Positions 15,276 to 23,192 of a DNA stretch of 64,000 nucleotides are shown here, in pieces. Within the stretch, counting starts at the first letter, position 1. Each line of letters starts with the position of its first letter. The notes below the pieces were generated by a model, which was given only the letters and a program-made list of their open reading frames with translations, had not been told where the DNA came from and did no database searches. The stretch spans positions 124,001 through 188,000 of the forward strand of contig CANDCH010000001.1 in assembly GCA_947383145.1 (NCBI GenBank), in the 5' to 3' direction. Position numbers and translations under genes: made by a program. This DNA is from an uncultured bacterium (GTDB taxonomy: Bacteria > Bacillota > Clostridia > Oscillospirales > Oscillospiraceae).

Positions 15276-16934
15276 TTATTCCGCCGCGGCGTACCGCTCG
15301 TAGGCGTCCTGATACGCCTGGAGCAGCCGGTCCATGCCGCACTTTTTGGACAGGTACTCCTTGTACTCCTCCCACTCCCCGTCGTCGGGGCCTCCGTCCC
15401 GGAGCCACAGGGCCTCCCGCTCCTTCACGGTGTTCTCGAAGTCGGTGCGGTACAGGTCGATGGTGTCCAGCTCCTCGCTGGTGAACACGCAGTCCACGGG
15501 GTAGATGGTCTTGTCGTCCACATAGCTGAACCAGAAGTTCTCCAGATCCTCCAGGCGCTGGACCGCCCGGGCCTCCATGTGGAACACGTCGGTGTAGTAG
15601 CTGGACAGGATCAGCTTGGGGCCCGCCACCTCGTTGGCGCCCTTCAGCTCCCCGGCGGTTTTGCCAAACCGGGCCTTGGCGTCCTCGTCGGTGATGGAGT
15701 TCCAAAGCCCGTCCTCCCCCTGCTCGGTGAAATACACGCCGATGGGGCCGTATTGGAGCTGCATCACGTGCTCCCCGGTGTACCACTGGTCATAGAATTT
15801 AAGCAGGTTGACGGGGCTCTCGCAGTCGGCGGTGACGGACAGCTGGCCGGAGTTCACCGCGCTGCCCGCGGATTTCAAGGTGACGGTGCACTTACCGTCG
15901 GGGCCCTTCAGCGGGGGCAGGTACACATAGTCCTCCGCGTAGTCCCCGGTGAGCTCGGCGATCTCCCACCAGGTGGCCACCCCCACATAACCCTGGGTGC
16001 ACTTGGAGATGTACTGGGTGTCGGTCTGGCTGAACACCTCCAGGTCGATGAGGCCCTCCTCGTACCAGTCGTGATAGTAGGTGACGGCGTCCCGGTACCC
16101 GTCGCTGACGCAGTCGAACACCACCTGCTTCTCCGGGGTGAGCCGCAGGTCCATGCACACGTCGGACCAGTTGGTGACGCCGAAGGGGGCGTAGAAGATG
16201 TTCTGGCCCCAGCACCACTGGTCGAAGCCGAAGGTCATGGGGATGGTGGTGCCGGGATCGTTGCCGTAGACCTTGTGGGACATGTCGTTGTCCTTGAAGG
16301 CCCGCAGGGCGGTTTTCAGCTCCTCCACCGTCTGGGGAACCGGCAGGCCCAGATCGTCCAGCCAGCGCTTGTTGATCATGGAGAACTGCTGGATGGAGTG
16401 GATGGAGATGTCGTCCTCCGCCCCGACGGCCCCGGTGCCCATCATCTCGGCGGCGGGCAGGCCGTAGATGCCGCCGTCGTCCTGGGTGATGGCCGCCTTG
16501 ATGGCGGGGTTCTCCTCCAGAATTTTGGACAGGTTGGGCATGATCTCCGGGGTGATGTAGGGGGTCAGGTCCAGGAAGGTGCCGCCCCGGCCGTACCGAG
16601 CCAGGTCGTAGTTGGAGAAGCCCACCGCCTGGAAGGCGTCGGGCAGGTCGCCGCCGGTGATGCGGATGTTCACCTGCTCGCCCAGGGAGTCGCTCATGAC
16701 CTCCCAGTTGATCTTGATCCCCGCCGCCTGGGCCATCTCGTTGAGGACGGGGTTTTCGTCATAGCCGGAGGACAGGGCGGAGATACCGCTGACCACGTGG
16801 AACTCGGTCTGGTCGGTGTTCAGGTTCACCTCGCCGTTGTTGACGCTGCCCACGCGGCCCAGGCCGCAGCCGGACAGCGCCCCCGCCAGCAGGGCGGCGC
16901 ACAGCGCGCCGGGAATGATTCGTTTTATATTCAT
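15276..16934 (-). CDS. Sugar ABC transporter substrate-binding lipoprotein (family 1)
   Basis: 552 residues. The signal peptide ends in the lipobox LAGALSGC, so the mature protein is tethered outside the membrane. Size and pairing with LplB/LplC-type permeases match the long binding proteins of oligosaccharide importers. I chose the ATG at 16934 because GGAG lies 9 bases upstream and it starts directly at MNIKRIIPG; the longer in-frame starts (16949, 17009) run into the dispersed repeat and lack a ribosome site. Operon order points to fructo-oligosaccharides or sucrose as cargo (inference). No ATP-binding subunit gene lies nearby; such importers usually share a general MsmK-type ATPase. Confidence 0.9.
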   Translation of the reverse strand: MNIKRIIPGALCAALLAGALSGCGLGRVGSVNNGEVNLNTDQTEFHVVSGISALSSGYDENPVLNEMAQAAGIKINWEVMSDSLGEQVNIRITGGDLPDAFQAVGFSNYDLARYGRGGTFLDLTPYITPEIMPNLSKILEENPAIKAAITQDDGGIYGLPAAEMMGTGAVGAEDDISIHSIQQFSMINKRWLDDLGLPVPQTVEELKTALRAFKDNDMSHKVYGNDPGTTIPMTFGFDQWCWGQNIFYAPFGVTNWSDVCMDLRLTPEKQVVFDCVSDGYRDAVTYYHDWYEEGLIDLEVFSQTDTQYISKCTQGYVGVATWWEIAELTGDYAEDYVYLPPLKGPDGKCTVTLKSAGSAVNSGQLSVTADCESPVNLLKFYDQWYTGEHVMQLQYGPIGVYFTEQGEDGLWNSITDEDAKARFGKTAGELKGANEVAGPKLILSSYYTDVFHMEARAVQRLEDLENFWFSYVDDKTIYPVDCVFTSEELDTIDLYRTDFENTVKEREALWLRDGGPDDGEWEEYKEYLSKKCGMDRLLQAYQDAYERYAAAE

Positions 16935-16969
16935 GTTCAAATGCTCCATTCTAAAACTGTTCTGAAATT

Positions 16970-17069
16970 GAAGCGTTTCGTTGTCGTGCGGATATTTTAC
17001 AGTTAACACATGCTTATGCAGCGAATTAACGTTCTTTTTCGGTTCCTTTTTCTTGAGAGAAAAAGGAAC
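16970..17069 (-). repeat. Dispersed hairpin repeat, copy a
   Basis: Between the permease stop and the binding-protein gene. Minus strand begins GTTCCTTTTTCT with its inverted partner AGAAAAAGGAAC, then CGAAAAAGAACGTTAATTCG and, further on, a GCACGACAACG motif. A homologous copy lies at 56112-56215 (copy b). The right boundary is approximate. Confidence 0.7.
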
Positions 17070-17960
17070 TCAACCCTTCACGGCGCCGGCCATGAAGCCC
17101 TTCTCGAAATACTTCTGCACGAAGGGGTAGGCGATGAGCATGGGCAGGGCCGCCACGATCATGGAGCTGAACTTGATCATCTCCTTGAGCTTGTTCAGCT
17201 CGGCGAAGCCGCCCTCGATCATGCCCGCCTGCTCGGTGGAGGCGGCGCTCTTGATGAGGATGCCCCGCAGCACCAGGGGCAGGGGCTGGCCCTTGCCGCC
17301 CAGGTAGATCATGGCGGTGAACCAGTCGTTCCAGTAGGCCACCATGGCGAACACCGCCTGCACCGCCAGAATGGGCATGGACAGGGGGATCACCACGCTG
17401 AGGAAGGTGCGGAACTTGGACGCGCCGTCGATGTGGGACGCCTCAATGAGGTCGTGGGGAATGCTGTTCTGGAAGTAGTTGCGCACGATGATCATATTGC
17501 CCACGGCCACGCCGCCGGGGAGGAACAGCGACCACATGTTGCCGATGAGGCCGGTCTGCTTGACGATCAGGTAGGTGGGGATCATGCCGCCGCCGAAGTA
17601 CATGGTGAATACGAAAAAGAGGCTGAGGAACTTCCGCCCCGGCAGGTCCTTCTGGGCCAGGGGATAGGCGGTGATGTACAGCATGACCACGGAGAAGACG
17701 GTGCCAACGGCGGTGTACTTCACGGAATTGAAGAAGCCCGGCATGATCTTTGGGTCGGCGAACACCGCCTTGTAGCCCTCCAGCGTGAAGCCGCTGGGGA
17801 ACAGGAAGGTCTTGCCCGCGTACACGTCGTAGGGGTTGGAGAAGGAGGCGATTACCACATAGTACAGCGGATAGGCCACGATGAGCAGCACGATGGCGCA
17901 GATGGCAACCAGGATGATATCGCTGGTGCGGTCGGAAACGCCCTTTGCCTGTTTATTCAT
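17070..17960 (-). CDS. Sugar ABC transporter permease, LplC/YtcP type
   Basis: 296 residues with about six membrane segments and the permease EAA-type loop (EASHIDGASKFRTFLSVVIPL), which contacts the ATPase subunit. N-terminal AYPLYYVVIASFSNP and C-terminal GFMAGAVKG are typical of the LplC branch. It partners the permease encoded 12 bases upstream. A dispersed hairpin repeat begins immediately after its stop. Confidence 0.93.
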   Translation of the reverse strand: MNKQAKGVSDRTSDIILVAICAIVLLIVAYPLYYVVIASFSNPYDVYAGKTFLFPSGFTLEGYKAVFADPKIMPGFFNSVKYTAVGTVFSVVMLYITAYPLAQKDLPGRKFLSLFFVFTMYFGGGMIPTYLIVKQTGLIGNMWSLFLPGGVAVGNMIIVRNYFQNSIPHDLIEASHIDGASKFRTFLSVVIPLSMPILAVQAVFAMVAYWNDWFTAMIYLGGKGQPLPLVLRGILIKSAASTEQAGMIEGGFAELNKLKEMIKFSSMIVAALPMLIAYPFVQKYFEKGFMAGAVKG

Positions 17961-17972
17961 TCCGGCACCCCC

Positions 17973-18917
17973 TTAGACAAATTCCACGTCCGAGGCTTTG
18001 GACGCGATGCGGTTGACCACCAGCAGCAAAATGATGTTGACGGCGGTGTTGAACAGGCCCACGGCGGTGGAGTAGCTGTACTTGGCCTGTTCGATGCCCT
18101 GTTGGTACACGTACACGGCGATGACGTCGGAGGTGGCCTTGTTCAGGTCGGTCTGGAGCAGCCACACCTTCTCAAAGCCTACGTTCATCAGTCCGCCCGC
18201 CGCCATGATGAGGTTGAGGATGGCCATGGGCAGCAGCTCGGGCAGGTCGATGTTCAGGATGCGCTGGAACACCGACGCGCCGTCCACCTTGGCGGCCTCG
18301 TAGAGGCCGGGGTCCACGTTGGCCAGCGTGGCCAGATAGATGATGCAGCCCCAGCCCGCGTCCTGCCAGATGCCGGAGGCGATGTAGATGGTGCGGAAGG
18401 CGGAGGACTGGGTGAGGAAGTCGATCTGGGTGCCCAGCAGCAGGTTCAAAAGGCCGCCGGTGGGGCTGAGGAAGATGCGGATCATGCCGCAGATGATCAT
18501 GGTGGAGATGAAGTGGGGGGCGTAGAGCACCGTCTGCACCACCCGCTTGAAGCGGTGGAACCGCACCTGGTTGATGATCAGGGACAGGATGATGGGGATG
18601 GGGAAGCTCCACAGCAGGCTGAACAGGCTGATGAGCACCGTGTTCTTGATCATTCGGAAGCAGGTGGGGGCGTTGAAGAACCGGGCGAACCATTGCAGGC
18701 CCACCCATTCGCTCCCCAGAAAGCCCAGGTTGGGGTCGAAGTCCCGGAAGGCGATCTGGATTCCGTACATGGGGATGTACTTGTACACCACGGTCAGCGC
18801 CACGGGGATCAGCAGCAGGGCGTACATCTGCCAATTGTCCGCCAGCCGCCGCCCCAGAGGCTTGCGGGCCGTGCGGCCGGGGGCCGCGGCCTGGCTTGGG
18901 GACGCGATTTTGCTCAT
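17973..18917 (-). CDS. Sugar ABC transporter permease, LplB/YteP type
   Basis: 314 residues, six predicted membrane segments, N-terminal family signature YKYIPMYGIQIAFRDFDP and the EAA loop EAAKVDGASVFQRILNIDLP. First gene of the importer operon, with AAGGGAGAG as ribosome site. Expression is probably controlled by the divergent LacI-type regulator, since operator-like sites overlap and follow the promoter. Confidence 0.93.
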   Translation of the reverse strand: MSKIASPSQAAAPGRTARKPLGRRLADNWQMYALLLIPVALTVVYKYIPMYGIQIAFRDFDPNLGFLGSEWVGLQWFARFFNAPTCFRMIKNTVLISLFSLLWSFPIPIILSLIINQVRFHRFKRVVQTVLYAPHFISTMIICGMIRIFLSPTGGLLNLLLGTQIDFLTQSSAFRTIYIASGIWQDAGWGCIIYLATLANVDPGLYEAAKVDGASVFQRILNIDLPELLPMAILNLIMAAGGLMNVGFEKVWLLQTDLNKATSDVIAVYVYQQGIEQAKYSYSTAVGLFNTAVNIILLLVVNRIASKASDVEFV

Positions 18918-18953
18918 TTGCGCTCACTCTCCCTTGAAACTTGTTCTCCATAT

Positions 18954-18963
18954 AATGTTTCAC
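18954..18963 (-). promoter_or_regulatory. LacI-type operator-like site (D)
   Basis: Minus strand GTGAAACATT, matching the shared core RTGAAACRWT. It lies in the leader of the ABC operon, just upstream of the LplB-type gene. Confidence 0.45.
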
Positions 18964-19005
18964 GCCGCGGACCGGCCAAGCTTCTGCCGGAATCCTCCCG
19001 GCCGC

Positions 19006-19021
19006 AATGTGAAACGTTATT
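19006..19021 (+). promoter_or_regulatory. LacI-type operator-like site (A)
   Basis: TGTGAAACGTTATT (19008-19021), a near-palindromic TGAAACGTT core typical of LacI-family operators. It lies 15-30 bases downstream of the ABC operon's -10, a position suited to repression. A CcpA cre site is an alternative reading. Confidence 0.55.
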
Positions 19022-19035
19022 TATTGGGTGGATTT

Positions 19036-19064
19036 ATAGTAGTACGGCACGCCGGAGATGTCAA
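19036..19064 (-). promoter_or_regulatory. Sigma-A promoter of the ABC importer/GH32 operon
   Basis: Minus strand: perfect -35 TTGACA (19064-19059), 17-base spacer, -10 TACTAT (19041-19036). Operator-like site A lies just downstream. Confidence 0.75.
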
Positions 19065-19153
19065 GCGTTTTCTGGGCCGGATTGGTCTAATCGCCCAAGT
19101 TTATTTGATTTTCACAAGGACATATATCCCGTTTTGTGCAATTCAGAAAAATG

Positions 19154-19165
19154 TATCGTTTCATG
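19154..19165 (-). promoter_or_regulatory. LacI-type operator-like site (B)
   Basis: Minus strand CATGAAACGATA, matching the shared core RTGAAACRWT, 20 bases upstream of the -35 of the regulator's own promoter. Confidence 0.45.
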
Positions 19166-19185
19166 AAAAACTTGTGAAATTCATC

Positions 19186-19215
19186 TTTACAAGGACCACT
19201 CCCATCTGCTATGAT
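19186..19215 (+). promoter_or_regulatory. Promoter of the LacI-type regulator
   Basis: -35 TTTACA (19186-19191), 18-base spacer, -10 TATGAT (19210-19215). Confidence 0.65.
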
Positions 19216-19256
19216 AGGGTCAACGAGAGAGAACGGGTCCCGAAACGGCCCGGACT

Positions 19257-19270
19257 ATGAAACGTTTTAT
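19257..19270 (+). promoter_or_regulatory. LacI-type operator-like site (C)
   Basis: ATGAAACGTTTTAT in the leader of the regulator gene, just before its ribosome site GGAGGGAG. It suggests autoregulation. Confidence 0.55.
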
Positions 19271-19284
19271 TCGGAGGGAGCGCC

Positions 19285-20265
19285 ATGAAAGGAACAACGC
19301 CCACCATGAAGGATGTGGCCCAGGAGGCGGGAGTGGCCCTGGGCACGGTGTCCAAGGTGTTCAACGGCCTGCCCGTGGGGGAGCGCTACCGGGTCAAGGT
19401 GGAGGAGGCCGCCAAACGGCTGGGCTATCAGGTGAACCAGTACGCCCGGGGGCTGCGCTCAGGCAGGACCTACAATGTGGCGGTGATCCTCCCGGGGGTG
19501 GACCACCCCTTCTTCGCCGCCCTGGCCCAGCATCTGTGCGCCGCCCTCATGCGGCGGGAGCACCGGATGCTGCTGTACGTCACCGCCTCCAACCCGGACG
19601 CGGAGCGGGAGTGCGTGGGCATGGTGCGGCAGAACAAGGTGGACGGCGTCATTGGCCTGACCTACAACCCCCTGGAGCTGGGCGGGGAGCTCCCCTTCGT
19701 CAGCATCGACCGCTGCCTGGGCCCCGACATCCCCTGTGTGGCGGCGGACAACTACGGCGGGGGCCGGATGGCGGCGGAAAAGCTCATCCAGCTGGGCTGC
19801 ACCCGGCTGGCCTTCCTCCGCACCGGCTCGGCCAGCCCCAGCGAGACGGACAAGCGGGGGGACGGCTTCGAGATGACCTGCCGGGCCCGGAGCGTCCCCT
19901 ACGACGCCCTTCGGCTCAACGACGGGGAGGATTTCGGGCGGTTCCACACCTTTTTCCGGGAACATATGGCGGGGGGGCGGCTGGACATCGACGGGATCTT
20001 CTGCTCCACCGACCTGCTGGCCTGGAGGGTGCGGGGAATGCTGGCCCAGCTGGGCGTACGGGCGCCGGAGGACGTGCAGATCATCGGCTTTGACGGCATC
20101 CGGCGGTTCGGCGCGGAGGAGCTGTACTGCTCCACCATCGTCCAGCCCACCCAGAAGCTGGCGGAGACCGCGGTGGACCTTCTGCTTGCCAAGGACCGCT
20201 CCAATACCCCGGCGCTGGTGTGCCTGCCGGTGAGCTACGCCCCCGGCGGCACCACGAGGGAATGA
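19285..20265 (+). CDS. LacI-family transcriptional regulator
   Basis: 326 residues. N-terminal helix-turn-helix (MKDVAQEAGVALGTVSKVFNG, about 8-28) with the hinge helix region, then a periplasmic-binding-protein-like effector domain (AVILPGVDHPFF ... IIGFDGIRRFGAEELY). Divergent from the ABC/GH32 operon with four operator-like TGAAAC sites in the 367-base spacer, so it most likely represses that operon in the absence of its sugar. Start ATG after CGGAGGGAGCGCC. Confidence 0.92.
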   Translation: MKGTTPTMKDVAQEAGVALGTVSKVFNGLPVGERYRVKVEEAAKRLGYQVNQYARGLRSGRTYNVAVILPGVDHPFFAALAQHLCAALMRREHRMLLYVTASNPDAERECVGMVRQNKVDGVIGLTYNPLELGGELPFVSIDRCLGPDIPCVAADNYGGGRMAAEKLIQLGCTRLAFLRTGSASPSETDKRGDGFEMTCRARSVPYDALRLNDGEDFGRFHTFFREHMAGGRLDIDGIFCSTDLLAWRVRGMLAQLGVRAPEDVQIIGFDGIRRFGAEELYCSTIVQPTQKLAETAVDLLLAKDRSNTPALVCLPVSYAPGGTTRE

Positions 20266-20267
20266 CC

Positions 20268-20990
20268 ATGGCAAGCGAATATTTGAAGTGGAAGTACCGG
20301 GACGTGCGGCGCCGGGAGGCCGCCGCCCTGACCCCGGCGGAAAAGTGGAAAAACTGGTGGCATTACCACAAGTGGCGCGTGGCTGTCGGTCTGGCCCTGG
20401 CCCTCCTGGCAGCGTATCTGGTCTGTCAGGCCTTGGGGGTGGGGCAAATTCAGCCGGACTACCAGGCGGCCTACGTGGGGGCGGACGCCCTGCCGGAGGA
20501 CGCCGCCGCCGCCATCGAAAGCGCCTTCGCCGCCCTGGGGGAAGACCTGAACGGCGACGGGCGGGTGGTGGTGCGGCTCAACCAATACCCATCCTCGGAA
20601 GGCGCCGGCCCCGGCATGGCCGCGTCCGGCGAGGTGGCCCTCATGGCCGACCTGCTGGAGTGCGAGAGCTACTTCTTCCTGCTGGAGGACCCGGAGCGGT
20701 TCCAGCGGAGCTATCATGTCCTGTGCCGCCTGGACGGCTCCCGGCAGGAGGAGGGCCCCTGGACGGCGGAGGGGACGTATCTTCCCTGGAACCAATGCCC
20801 GGTGCTGGCCGGACTGGAGCCGGGCGTGTATTCCGGCGAGCCGCCGGGCGGGACGGCGGCAGGGGACAGCGGCGGGCCGGCCCCCGGCCTGTACCTGGCC
20901 CGGAGGGGCTTCTGGACAGAAAAAACTGCCGCGCACCCCGAGGGCTGCGCGGCGCTGTGGGAAAAATTGACGGAAGGGGCGGTTTCATGA
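20268..20990 (+). CDS. Single-pass membrane protein of unknown function
   Basis: 240 residues. A short charged N-terminus (EYLKWKYRDVRRREA) leads through NWWHYHKWRVAV into one membrane segment (about 40-60). The rest, about 180 residues, would lie outside and matches no family I recognise. I chose ATG 20268 because GAGGG lies 7 bases upstream; an ATG at 20262 overlaps the regulator's stop with too short a spacing. Its stop overlaps the next gene (ATGA). With the lipoprotein and the YesL-like protein downstream it forms a three-gene set; a role in transport or sensing is guesswork. Confidence 0.7.
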   Translation: MASEYLKWKYRDVRRREAAALTPAEKWKNWWHYHKWRVAVGLALALLAAYLVCQALGVGQIQPDYQAAYVGADALPEDAAAAIESAFAALGEDLNGDGRVVVRLNQYPSSEGAGPGMAASGEVALMADLLECESYFFLLEDPERFQRSYHVLCRLDGSRQEEGPWTAEGTYLPWNQCPVLAGLEPGVYSGEPPGGTAAGDSGGPAPGLYLARRGFWTEKTAAHPEGCAALWEKLTEGAVS

Positions 20991-21584
20991 AACGGACGGC
21001 GCTATGGCTTTTCGCCGCGGCCCTGTGCCTGGGGCTGGCGGGCTGCGGCGCGCCGCCCGCCCCGGAGCGGGCGGCGGACGGCCTGGACTGGGACGCAGAC
21101 TGGGTCACGGTGGGCGGCGTCGTGGGCGTGGATACCCCGGAGGGCATAACCCCCCGGGAGAACAACGAGGCGCTGGCGGCCGACGGAATGTACTACGCCA
21201 CCTGGTCTATCGGCGAGGGGGAGCCTTACACCAATGAGGACGGGGACGAGGCCACCCTGTACGGCGCACAAATCTATCTGCTCCTGGGCGGGTATAAATC
21301 GGAGGAGGAGGCCCGGGACACCCTGTCCCAGTGGCAGGAGATGGCCAAGGCGCAGTATGCTGTGGACGAAACGTCGGAGAAAACCCATAACGGCCGGGAC
21401 TACCACATCATTACCTATAACCTTTGACGGGGAAGCCAACCCCTACACCCGGGGAACCTCTGCCTTTGGAACGTATCGCAATTACGCGGTCAGCGTGGAG
21501 CTCGCCTGCCGGGAGGGGTTCGACGGCGACGCAGGAGAACTGCTGGCCGGGTTTTTGGACAGCTGCCATTACGCCATGCCGTGA
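20987..21584 (+). CDS. Small lipoprotein of unknown function, interrupted by a frameshift
   Basis: The signal peptide ends in the lipobox LGLAGC. The frame from 20987 ends at 21427 after HIITYNL. The next frame continues without loss of sense as TFDGEANPYTRG ... DSCHYAMP to 21584. Removing one A from TATAACC near 21418 gives TYTFDG and a continuous protein of about 198 residues, so a one-base insertion, real or from sequencing, is likely. No family recognised. Coupled by ATGA overlap to the membrane protein before it. Confidence 0.7.
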
Positions 21585-21596
21585 GGAGGGCACATC

Positions 21597-22352
21597 ATGG
21601 AAATGTTTATCCGAGAAGATCCCAGCTATGACGAAAACGTCCGGCAGGTGGGCTTCAACCGGTACAAACAGCTTTTGAGCATCCGGTTCGGCCGGTGGTG
21701 GAAGGTAAACCTGCTGACGCTGGCGGGCTGCGCGCCCCTGGCCGCCGGGATCGTCTACGCCATTGGCGTGTCCAGCGTGCTGGCGCTCCTCCCCTGCTCC
21801 ATTTTGGGCGGGATGATCGCGGGTCCGTTCCTGGCGGGGCTGTACGACGCCGTCCTCCGGGGCCTGCGGGACGACCCCACGCCGTGGAAAGAGGCCTACG
21901 CCCGCTCCTGGCGGCAGAATTGGCGGGGAAGCCTGCTTCCCGGGGCGGTCCTGGGCCTGATGGCCGGGCTGTACGCGTTCATGGCCATGCTGTTCTGGTG
22001 GGCGGAGACGCCGCCCACCCTGGGGATGGTGGCGCTGTACCTGTTCTCGCTGCTGCTGGCGCTGGTGCTGTGCGCCCTGTACTGGCCCCAGCTGGTGCTG
22101 TTCGACCAGTCCCCCGCCATCCGCCTGCGCAACTGCCTGCTGTTCTGCGTCAAGCATTTCTGGCGGGTCATGGGCGTGGGCCTGCTCCAGCTGGCCTACG
22201 CCGCCGTCCTGGTGCTGTTCGCGCCGTGGTCGCTGCTCCTGCTCCCGGTCACCGGGGCGTGGTATATTGTGTTTCTGGCGCAGCTGCTGATTTACGATCC
22301 GCTGGATGAGGCGCTGCGGATCGAGGAACGCTTCAGCGGCAAGGCGGAGTGA
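21597..22352 (+). CDS. YesL/DUF624-like membrane protein
   Basis: 251 residues, four to six membrane segments, with the N-terminal pattern FNRYKQLLSIRFGRWWKVNLLTL and PCSILGGMIAGPFLAGLYDAV seen in DUF624/YesL-like proteins. These are common beside LplABC-type sugar importers, though their function is not established. Start ATG after GAGGAGGG, 12 bases after the lipoprotein's restored stop. Likely co-transcribed from the LacI-type gene. Confidence 0.8.
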   Translation: MEMFIREDPSYDENVRQVGFNRYKQLLSIRFGRWWKVNLLTLAGCAPLAAGIVYAIGVSSVLALLPCSILGGMIAGPFLAGLYDAVLRGLRDDPTPWKEAYARSWRQNWRGSLLPGAVLGLMAGLYAFMAMLFWWAETPPTLGMVALYLFSLLLALVLCALYWPQLVLFDQSPAIRLRNCLLFCVKHFWRVMGVGLLQLAYAAVLVLFAPWSLLLLPVTGAWYIVFLAQLLIYDPLDEALRIEERFSGKAE

Positions 22353-22424
22353 CGTTTTCCAGGCGGCTTCACCCTTGAGGTCCCGGAAAACGCCACGTCC
22401 ACCCCATCGCCCAGACGGCCCATA

Positions 22425-22901
22425 TCACCCCCTGTCCCCCCAGTCCAGCTTGTCCCCCGCGCCGTCCGCCGCGCCCTTGCTCAGGGCCAGAAGCCGCACC
22501 AGCCACTTGGGCACCGGGGCCCCCATGGCGGCGGCGTTCTCCGCCATGCTGCCCAGTTCGGTGACGATGTACCACACCAGCGCCACCGGGCAAACCAGCC
22601 CCGCGTACTCAAAGGGCAGGGTCACCAGGGGCAGGTTGTCCAGCACCGCCGCCAGAAGCAGGTCCGCCCCGGCGGCCACCAGCACCACCACGATCATCCC
22701 GCACTTGTGCCAGATGCCCTCCCGGGCCCTGGCGCTGGACCATTGGCCCTCCTTGGCCGCCGCCATGGACCCGGTGAGGTAGTCCAGCGCCATGCACACA
22801 ATCCACCCCACCACCAGCCACCCCAGCCAGCCCCACAGCCCTGTAAGCAGCCCCAGCGCCGCGGCCGCGGCCGCCTTTATCTGATTGATTGTCTTTTCCA
22901 T
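22425..22901 (-). CDS. Phage-type holin family protein (holin_4 / TcdE-like), orphan
   Basis: 158 residues with three hydrophobic segments, the motif MALDYLTGSMAAAKEG and the downstream pattern KCGMIVVVLVAAGADLL, which mark the toxin-secretion/phage-lysis holin family. No endolysin, tail or other phage gene is nearby, so it is not part of a visible prophage. In clostridia such orphan holins can take part in non-lytic protein export (TcdE is the known case); whether this one does is unknown. Start ATG 8 bases after AAGGAGG. Confidence 0.8.
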   Translation of the reverse strand: MEKTINQIKAAAAAALGLLTGLWGWLGWLVVGWIVCMALDYLTGSMAAAKEGQWSSARAREGIWHKCGMIVVVLVAAGADLLLAAVLDNLPLVTLPFEYAGLVCPVALVWYIVTELGSMAENAAAMGAPVPKWLVRLLALSKGAADGAGDKLDWGDRG

Positions 22902-23107
22902 CGGTCATTCCTCCTTGCGGATATCCCGCCCACAGGGGCTTCGGGTTGCCTGCCGCAGTGCACCCAGGCGGGCCGTTTGATCCCTCGCACCCGTAACAGT
23001 CTTGTTCCCGAGGGCGGAGAGCGGCTCCTATTTCGGTCATTTTTCAAAAAGGGGCGGGAATGGCGGTTGGTAAATTGCCCGAACGCTCAGGGCGCGGGCA
23101 CAGCGGA

Positions 23108-23143
23108 GCGGCGGCCGGACCCCTTTTGGGACCCGGCCGCCGC
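23108..23143. repeat. GC-rich hairpin between the holin and GH3-C
   Basis: GCGGCGGCCGG (23108-23118) pairs with CCGGCCGCCGC (23133-23143), with further CCC/GGG pairs around a TTTT loop. There is no T-tract on either side. The rest of 22902-23192 holds no gene that I can support. Confidence 0.55.
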
Positions 23144-23159
23144 CGAATGAGGAGTTATG

Positions 23160-23191
23160 GAAGCGCCAATGCCGCTTGGCGTTCTTTTTTT
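23160..23191 (+). terminator. Terminator-like hairpin, plus strand
   Basis: GAA-CGCCAA pairs with TTGGCGTTC around GCCGC-type loop bases (23160-23184, one bulged G), followed by seven Ts (23185-23191). The T-tract is on the plus strand although the adjacent GH3-C gene ends here on the minus strand, so it may stop antisense transcription. Confidence 0.5.
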
Positions 23192-23192
23192 G

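Noticed and set aside
22363-22400. Terminator between the YesL-like and holin genes (GTTTTCC ... GGAAAAC)
   Set aside because: The stem is short with a loop of over 20 bases and no T-tract outside the stem.
22425-22901. Prophage remnant around the holin
   Set aside because: No integrase, terminase, tail, lysin or attachment-site repeats nearby; neighbours are sugar-metabolism genes.
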